A stretch of DNA of 64,000 nt from Morchella semilibera (Eukaryota > Ascomycota > Pezizomycetes > Pezizales > Morchellaceae), in the NCBI GenBank assembly GCA_009192285.1, contig CM018607.1, forward strand, positions 1,301,736 to 1,365,735, written 5' to 3'. Below the pieces are notes generated by a model. The model ran no database searches and was not told where the DNA came from. It saw only the letters and a list, made by a program, of their open reading frames with translations. A program made the translations under genes and the position numbers. Below are positions 57,392 to 64,000 of this stretch, piece by piece (positions within the stretch are counted from its first letter, which is position 1; every line of letters starts with the position of its first letter).

Positions 57392-59224
57392 TGTGATCAA
57401 ATGCTGGAACGGAGTGATAACAGGGCGGAATGTAGCAAGGCCTGGTTCCTGAGCTGGCTAGCAAATAGAACGCGGGCTAAAACGGGTGATGTAGCTAAGG
57501 CGACTCCCTTCGCAGTCGATGACAATTAAGGACGTTCTTTTATGTTGGGCAACAAGACCTAAGACTCAAAAAAACGAGTGAGGTCGATGGACAAACTTCT
57601 TGATGATGGTAAACAGAAGTTGTGTCAGGAGGAGGGGTTGGTTGAGATGGTGATGGTTGATGATTGATGATTGATGATTGATGATGGAGGGGAGCAGATG
57701 GGGGCGTTTTGAAGAAGGTTTATCCGTTGGGGCAGGTCCGCAAATCAACAACAACACAACACAAGTTGGTACGGTTGCCGCGGTAACGCCAAGGTATCGG
57801 GGGACCGAGTCGCGGACACCCGCGAAGCTGTGAACACCCGCAAAACATCGGGATGTTGCGTCATATGTGCCTAAAAACAGAGATACTAGGGATAAAATGG
57901 CAAAAAGCCTCGCAAATCCGTGTTTTCAATATATCAAGGATTCGCTTGATTGGTTCCGAGATCGTAGATGAGACAATCACTCCAGGGAAGAAAAATGCTG
58001 CAACCCTTGTCAAACATGCGGGGAGGGCATGTCAAGGTTGTCAACAACGACCTTCCTCGTGCTTTTTTTTTTTTTTTTTTTTTGTTCTCGTCTATCAAAC
58101 ATTGGGATGTGTGGATGGAATTGCAAATAGTTTATGCAGAGAAGTGGGGTAAGAGCACCATTACAGTAGAGGCCGAAGAAATAGTTACTTAGGTTTGATG
58201 AAAGTTCTAAACAATGGAGCAGGAGATAAACACCACGTACTACTGAGTCTTATTATCACGAAGTCTGTGAATAGAGTAGATTCGTGTTTCTCGCTGTTTT
58301 AACAGCATAAAAACACGCCTTGACGGGCCGCCGTCGTACAGACTTGCATGGGCTGCGGAGTTTCTAACGGCATGCGGATTTGCCTAAGCTAGGGAGGCCG
58401 CAGTTTGCAGAGCCCGGACAGACTACTAGTATCAACTACTGTGGTGCAACATTTGGCTGTGACGTAAATTTCCTTGTTTGGTAGGCCGCCACCACAAGAG
58501 CAGGTCACAAACTCAATCATCGACCGTCACTCGTCAATGCCAAGGTTACTAATCCTCTAGCATCACAACTAATGCGAGTTAGTAGTACCATCTAATATTC
58601 AAGAGAGTAGACGCGCTTACCAGCTTCAAACACAAGAACTGTGGGGTAGGCTTTAAACCATATACCACCTCTCGGATATCTATTTCAACTATCGACACTC
58701 GCGAAAAGGATAGTCCTCGCTACGAGCCGCATTTAGTTATACTCTCTAACGATACTAATAGGAGGCTACAAAATACATGTATATGGGATATTAAGCCGGA
58801 TTTTTACACGCTATAAATCTGCGCCCCTTTATTAAGCTCCAGGATTAGGACTCATGACGGCACATGCACATACATACATGTATATATATGTACATGTATG
58901 TACATACAGCCGCGTTCGAAAAGTCTGTCACACCAAGTCTATTCATGTAACCATTACTCTTGCGCATACTCAACAGTTGATATGTGTTGCAGATGGTTTA
59001 TCGCAGCCTTCTCCAGCTATAGTCTCGGTTAGAGGGGGGTTGGGGAGCAGAAAGGACCCCTCATAGTTTGGCCCGGGGGCGCCAGGCCCTTTTGAATGTT
59101 GATGTACATGTAGGTAGCGTGACTTACTAAAAGCATACCTGTATCACTCTTGGCAAAACGATTTATATCATCATTTATTTCGTAGCCGGAGCAATATATA
59201 CATGTAGGTACTTTAGAACAACCA
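57392..59224. other. 1.8 kb spacer
   Basis: RHO4 promoter side, then the 3' side of the transporter. It has a TTGATGA tandem repeat (about 57657-57687), a 20-base T run (about 58064-58083), one motif copy (58526-58533), and a cluster of TACATGTA (58781, 58876, 58891, 59104 and 59198). No gene seen. Confidence 0.5.
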
Positions 59225-61483
59225 TCACCTTCCAAACTGTATATTATCAATTCGCTCCTCAGAACCCTTTTCCATCTCTCCACGCTTCATTTCATCACTT
59301 CGAATTCCACCTCTCTCTGGAACCCCAAAGAGTCTATCCATATCCTCCAACGTAAGACCCTTGGTTTCCGGTACGAAGAAGAATGACCAGAACCCCATTA
59401 GAATCATCAACGCCGCGAAAAAGAAGTAGGTCCCGTATCCGAGACTTGTAATCATATATCTGTATTTACTGTTAGTAAAAAAGGGAAGAAAAAAAGTTCC
59501 GACCTTCGTCAGGCTTCAATATGGGACCTTACGGAGTTGTACGAGAGATGATAAAAGACCAGAGCCATTGGTCGGCTGTTGTTATGGCAACACTAGAATG
59601 ATCTTAGCATTTCTTCTAGGAGTTCGGATAGAAAATACACACCAGAACATACGGATACCAATAGGGAAAATCTCCGAGCAATACACCCAGGTTGTTCCCT
59701 GCCAGGTCATACAATAGATCTTCAAGGTAGAGACCATAAGTGAGAATTCTTTAATGCAAGCTAGGAGAGGGGGGTGGGGGTACACACCATTCCATAAAGA
59801 TAGATGCAAACCATTGCAAGGTATCCCCAACCAGTCTGTATAAATCTTCCTTCTGCGGCTGCTTTTGAAGGATCGGTTTTCATAACATATCCTCCTATAT
59901 ACCACATCGGGATGCTACCCACAAAGGCACCATAAATCAAAGCCTTTCGTCGTCCAACTCGCTCACATAACCAAACAGAAAAGATAATCATGCCGAGGGT
60001 CTTGGCGATCCCGTAACACCCTGTGGCGAATAGCTTTGTCGAGGTTCCTGTTAATCCGAGGGTTTCAAAGATACGAGGCGAGTAATATGTAAGAATCTAT
60101 CTCCTATTAGTAGGTATAGCTGGTTGGGTTTGGGTCGTGGCAGGGGAACGGACATTAACACCAGTCAAGTTCTGGCAGGCCATCAACAATAGTCCGATAC
60201 CAATACGGTTTCTGTTCCCTTTACGCATCATTTCTTGGAAGCTCGCTTTTAAAGTCCCTCCTCCTGAATTAAGTTTCTCAAAATCAAGCTGCTCCTTGAT
60301 CCCACTGATTTCATCTAGAATATACTCATGATCTCCAGGAAGATTCCGTAAACTAATCAAGGTCTTTCTTGCCTGGTCCCAGTTATCCTTCTTACAGAGC
60401 CAACGAGGTGATTCGGGAGCGAAAAAAGATACTAAAAAGAAGATTGCGCCGGGCGCTAGTTGTAGCCCCATAGGAATGAGCCATTGAGTTGGGCCAGCAG
60501 GGTCTATGGTTCTATCCACAACGTAATTGATCCAAAATCCCTATTCGAGTGTCAGATCATTCTCAGGCGTTGCACAAAATTTGGGGTAAATTATTACCAG
60601 CATTCCACCGGCTTGGCTAAGCACTTCAAACGTCCCTACTAGTCTTCCACGAATACTTGGTGGAGAGGTTTCGGCAATGTAAACAGCTTGGTGACATCAG
60701 TTTTTGGTTGCACGGGGACTTCTTCCCGGGAAAATGACTTACGAACGATCAGTGATGCACCACCAATTGCTAGACCAGTAATTGCTCGGCCAGCATAGAT
60801 GAGTGATAGGCGCCCAGCTGAAGCAGTCTACTCATACGGTCAACTTCCTCTTTCCTTTACATAAGAATTAAAAGAGGATTGTTGATACACACCATCATGG
60901 CTGCACCAATACAGAAAATCATTGAAGTCAACATCATCCCCTTTCTGCGCCCCCATCTTTCAACGAGTGGAAAAGTTAAGAGTGACCCAACAACACAGCC
61001 CGCTTGGAATGTTGACACAATATTTCCTGAAGAAGAAAAATATTAGTTCCCAGCGACAGAGCCCAACTCTCGGGAGCTTCTCGGTACTCACCCGATAATG
61101 TATCGCGCTCATGTTGACTTTGGACATCCAGTCTAAAATCTCGCTTTTAACGAAACAATGTTAGCAAACCTACCGAATCTAGGCTCTAGATAGGGAATGG
61201 GGTGAATACCGTGAAGGATGTCAACGCCTGGGTGCCTCCTATAAAAGAACTATCGAACCTTTATAGTACAAAATACCTTGTTAGCAATGTTACTATCTTC
61301 TGTATACAGTCACAGACTTGTCTAACCCTACTGCTACAGCAGACATTGACACCCCGAGACCTTCACATAACCAAGAAGTCAGTCGTGGTCTAGAAAGCGC
61401 TAAGTGGCGATATACTCACCCAAAAGGTGGATTTTCCAGTTCCTGACCTCCTTCGGGTCATTGGTGTTGTCTGCGTGGAACAT
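59225..61483 (-). CDS. MFS sugar/quinate-type transporter
   Basis: Major facilitator of the sugar porter family in the plasma membrane, probably proton-coupled hexose or polyol uptake; substrate cannot be told. Twelve exons are proposed (complement): 61420-61483, 61327-61360, 61210-61258, 61092-61143, 60893-61026, 60743-60827, 60598-60686, 60154-60540, 59788-60096, 59643-59719, 59533-59592 and 59225-59459; 524 residues, normal length. The start is [20 protein letters not shown]. Signatures in order: [74 protein letters not shown] and [13 protein letters not shown]. Exon 2 is only 34 nt. Phases agree at all eleven junctions, which supports the model despite its fragmentation. The tail is rich in Glu, Lys and Arg. 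Confidence 0.88.
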
Positions 61484-61772
61484 AGTTCACAGCTAAGGCT
61501 ATAATTCTGCCTCGATGGATAATTGGTAGTGGAATTCTACCTTGAAGGACGGGATGCAAGACCGAGGCGAGTGTGGCTATGTACTGACAAGGCTTCCGTG
61601 AATCTGGGGGAGAGAAGCTTTTTAAAGGCCATTTCGCCTCGTTAAGCGAGTGGTCGTAGTCACTTTTATCCAGGAGTGCATGCATCAAACTGACCATAAT
61701 AGCGGAACCACTGCTCCAACGAGCATTTCGAGACGGGGCCATGCCCGCTCAATTGTGTGGTCGGAATTATTA

Positions 61773-61929
61773 GAGAGTTTTAGCTACACGGGTTGGACAG
61801 AAAGTCGAGCACTTGACAGAAAGTCCTGCATCTCTTATTGGCTAAATCCTTGTAAGTCTTTGCCTAAAACAGCTAGAATTTCTGTCCAACCTGTCCGACT
61901 TTCTGTTCAATGGCGTAGCTAAAACTCTC
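61773..61929. mobile_element. 157-bp MITE with TA flanks
   Basis: Terminal inverted repeat GAGAGTTTTAGCTAC at the left and its exact reverse complement at the right, each preceded or followed by TA (61771-61772 and 61930-61931). The similarity resumes further in with ACAGAAAGTCG on both arms. A and T rich, non-coding. Fits a very short Tc1/mariner-type MITE. Confidence 0.8.
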
Positions 61930-61954
61930 TAATGCTTGTTTCCTTCTGTCTCTC

Positions 61955-62095
61955 GCACGAATCGAACTGGACTGGAATATTAGACTTCGGATTGGTCAAA
62001 TGCCTGTTGAGCCTCAATCCGACAATGCCAAAGCGTAACTTTTAGTCGTCTTGACCAATAGGTAAGTGGTATTTCAGCCCAGTCCAATTCGTTAT
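61955..62095. mobile_element. Probable second short inverted-repeat element
   Basis: The left arm has CGAATCGAACTGGACTGG and, 20 bases on, ATTGGTCAA. The right arm carries the reverse complement of CGAATTGGACTGG and of ATTGGTCAA in matching order. Arms are about 45 bp and imperfect. No clear target duplication was found, so it could also be a decayed foldback. It begins about 25 bp after the 157-bp MITE. Confidence 0.5.
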
Positions 62096-63386
62096 TCCTG
62101 AGATTCTGCGGTAATTAGGATACCTGCAGTAAGTCGGTGATCGACAGTGTTGTCGCGATTCTAGATAGGATCAACATGCTTAATGCGGGGTCGTCTCCGC
62201 TCTTACCAGAATAACCTAGGTGTAGCCGCTTGCTAAGGGCTCCCACCACTCAGAGTAGCCTTTCCTGACCACCTACTAAAATGACAATAACTACTACGCC
62301 TGGTGTAGTCAACAAACAAGGCTGCAATCCAAATAATTCATTTATTAGCTCTTGAACCCTTAAGCGTCCCTCCTGATGTTTTCTAATTGACAGTTCGATG
62401 TCAAACTTTCACAAACTGGAAATCTAGGCTCCCTTGCCCACCTACTTCTCTGAAGGACTACGGCTCTCCTCATCATTTACATCGTCGGTATAAAGACGAA
62501 CAGATAGCAAAGAACGGAGCATCTCCGTCCATTACCGTTGCTCGGTCCCCTTGGCACAAATCCCATAAATGCGGGGTAACTCGGCTATTGAGCGTCTGGG
62601 AATCTTTCAAACTGTTTTCCAGGGTTATGAAAAGCTTAACATACCCACTGGCAATGTTAGACCACATCAGGATTCGCCAAGGATATAATTATTCAAACAT
62701 TTCTTCGGAGGCGCCTCCGATGCATATGGACGACTGTACCATACGTATTTAGCGGAATTTCGGATTGAGCGGGAGCACTCGCGGTCATGATTATTTTATC
62801 AAAAACTCTACTCTGGGGTCCCGGCCTTCTAATACATACCTTAAGTTGTAAATATTCGACCTGAGTTCTTATAACCGATTTATATATTAGATTCTAACTG
62901 CAGTCCTTACACCCGCACCTAAATCTACCCACCCGCTGCCAAAATTAAATAATAGGATCATTCTCCAGTGAATTACTATATCAAATACAGGCAACAGTCT
63001 TGACTTCGAGGTTTGAGCCATTTGGTGGTTTGATCTTTTGTATTCATAATATGGGTATAACTCGACTACCTCACCATGGTGGGGGAGGATTTTTTGGAAG
63101 TTGATGGTGCATGAGAGGCGGACTCGATTCCGGGACCACACCTTCAAAAATTGCTCTCACTTGGCAAGATACACACCTAAGATTGTTTGTATAAGGCAAA
63201 CGAATGGATTAGAAACCAATATCTGGATAGGAACTCACAGCTCAAGACGATGAATTGACGGCACCAGGCCGCTCTCTAGAAAAGCCATAGGCGAGTCTTA
63301 GGTCTGGATTGATTCCACATACAGGGCTCCCAACAGTAGAAAAATATATTCCCATCGGAGGTCCTCCGCTCCTGGCGGCCACCAAC

Positions 63387-63668
63387 AATGGAGGACTTCC
63401 CGTAAGCTATAGGAGCTGTTCTATCCCTATTTTCTTTCTATTCAATAGGATAGAAGCAATGTGGTTTCCCATAGGACGTAAAGATGGCTAGTCCAGTAGT
63501 GGGATATGCAGGGATTGTACTCATTGCAACAAGCAGTAGAAACCATATAGAAGGAGCAAAACGGATAGGACCCACCCCTTTGAGGGGGGTCCTAACGATA
63601 GGAAGCTTCCTGTGATACCCCAAATAGCGATAGAACAGCTTCTATTGCCTACGGGAAGTCCTCCAATT
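63387..63668. mobile_element. ~280-bp element with ~46-bp inverted repeats
   Basis: Left arm: GGAGGACTTCCCGTA, a variable stretch, then GCTGTTCTATC and CTATT (63387-63432). The right arm (63623-63668) is the reverse complement with about six differences. The interior contains further partial repeats of the arm (GATAGGAAGC, GGATAGAAGC). No coding capacity and no clean target duplication; family unknown. Confidence 0.6.
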
Positions 63669-64000
63669 GAATTTATCCATGCAAACATTTTGTGGGCGGA
63701 GTAGACAAAACTGACTAGCAATACCAATAATTCTCTGGAAACATTTTCTATCTTTCGTGGGAAATTAGCGGCACACCGTTCTTTTTTTTTTTGCCACTTA
63801 AGATGAAGCATCAACCATCCGCTGGTTCTCAACGCACCCCAAACACCATCAAGCATAAAACACCATCAAACTTTCACTTCGAGTGATCTTCCGTGATTCA
63901 ACTCAAACAATGGAAGCACTGAGTAGATATTGCTCTATGAACGTAGCATGGAATGTTTTGCCATGGCTTCCGGAGACCTAGGGACTCTAGGAAAGTAATC

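Larger units (their letters stand above)
2675..59205. repeat. TACATGTA palindrome, about 37 intergenic copies
   Basis: Exact TACATGTA was counted by eye about 37 times, against roughly one expected in 64 kb of random sequence. Clusters: 13490-14640, 23246-24073, 27472-27907, 50259-50331, 53480-53966 and 58781-59205. Copies often read CTACATGTAGG or GGTACATGTA. None was seen in a proposed coding exon. Confidence 0.7.
2720..63896. repeat. Dispersed bipartite motif CGAGTGAT-N6-TGA, about 22 copies
   Basis: Plus-strand copies start near 2720, 6447, 7695, 8122, 23512, 27212, 27650, 27974, 47755, 50452, 53712, 53895 and 63880. Reverse copies (ATCACTCG) lie near 5963, 9749, 21156, 22037, 22703, 33912, 49952, 50487 and 58526. 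The eighth base is T, C or G, and the copy at 5963 starts with T. After a gap of exactly six variable bases most copies have TGA, often TGAATC or TGATT; a few (9749, 7695, 21156, 22037 and 22703) have only TG. None falls in a coding exon of the models above. Whether it is a protein-binding site or the relic of a tiny repeat is unknown. Confidence 0.65.
61484..64000. other. Intergenic tail of the window with three inverted-repeat elements
   Basis: No gene was accepted. Elements at 61773-61929, 61955-62095 and 63387-63668 are listed separately; the remaining sequence (62100-63300) has no feature I can support. A CGAGTGAT motif copy lies at 63880-63896. Confidence 0.45.

Noticed and set aside
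62387-62752. 121-codon plus-strand frame near the end of the window
   Set aside because: No domain, irregular composition, and no supporting context.
1-64000. Retroelement, Polinton or other virus-like remnants
   Set aside because: No reverse transcriptase, integrase, capsid or long terminal repeat signal was recognised anywhere in the window; the only mobile elements seen are short non-coding inverted-repeat elements.

Overview
The window is nuclear DNA of a filamentous ascomycete (Pezizomycotina). The coding evidence is single-copy housekeeping genes with short GT-AG introns (mostly 50-100 nt) and fungus-specific genes: DASH subunits DAD1 and DAD3, a Mdv1-type mitochondrial fission adaptor, Rho4, and a fungal membrane SH3 protein. 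The high intron density (12 exons in one transporter, 8 in VPS15) and intergenic DNA full of the palindrome TACATGTA suggest an early-diverging class such as Pezizomycetes (morels and truffles). That placement is inference. No rRNA, tRNA, CRISPR array, retroelement or virus-like element was recognised.

Layout, left to right. 0.15-4.8 kb: mitochondrial ferredoxin (YAH1 type), tail to tail with RRP15, then the U2 snRNP protein A' (LEA1). 4.8-9.0 kb: gene-poor, with one MITE-like inverted-repeat element. 9.0-19.9 kb: a PPIL3-type cyclophilin, a membrane SH3 protein, a sphingoid-base-phosphate phosphatase (LCB3 type) and MDV1. 19.9-28.7 kb: a 5.3 kb gene desert, one large conserved fungal protein of unknown function and a G/T-rich spacer. 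28.7-33.5 kb: RPL15 and HIR1, divergent. 35.1-44.6 kb: a small unknown protein, RCC1 and VPS15. 45.1-52.4 kb: DAD3, the CGFS glutaredoxin GRX3/4, a decayed gene, a BTB protein, DAD1 and an Ifi-6-16 family membrane protein. 52.7-54.6 kb: two MITEs. 56.5-61.5 kb: RHO4 and an MFS sugar transporter. 61.7-64 kb: three more inverted-repeat elements.

The genes do not form a cluster; they are independent core functions: Fe-S biogenesis (ferredoxin, CGFS glutaredoxin), splicing, ribosome assembly, chromatin, Ran and Rho GTPase control, PI3-kinase trafficking, kinetochore, mitochondrial fission and sphingolipid turnover. Most gene models were rebuilt exon by exon from family knowledge. Each CDS has intact reading phase across all proposed junctions, but none has been tested against transcripts.

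The least explained signal is non-coding. About 22 copies, on both strands, of a bipartite motif CGAGTGAT-N6-TGA lie outside the gene models, at far above chance frequency and with a fixed gap. TACATGTA occurs about 37 times, also outside the gene models. Both look like genome-wide regulatory, structural or repeat-derived motifs rather than parts of the genes described.
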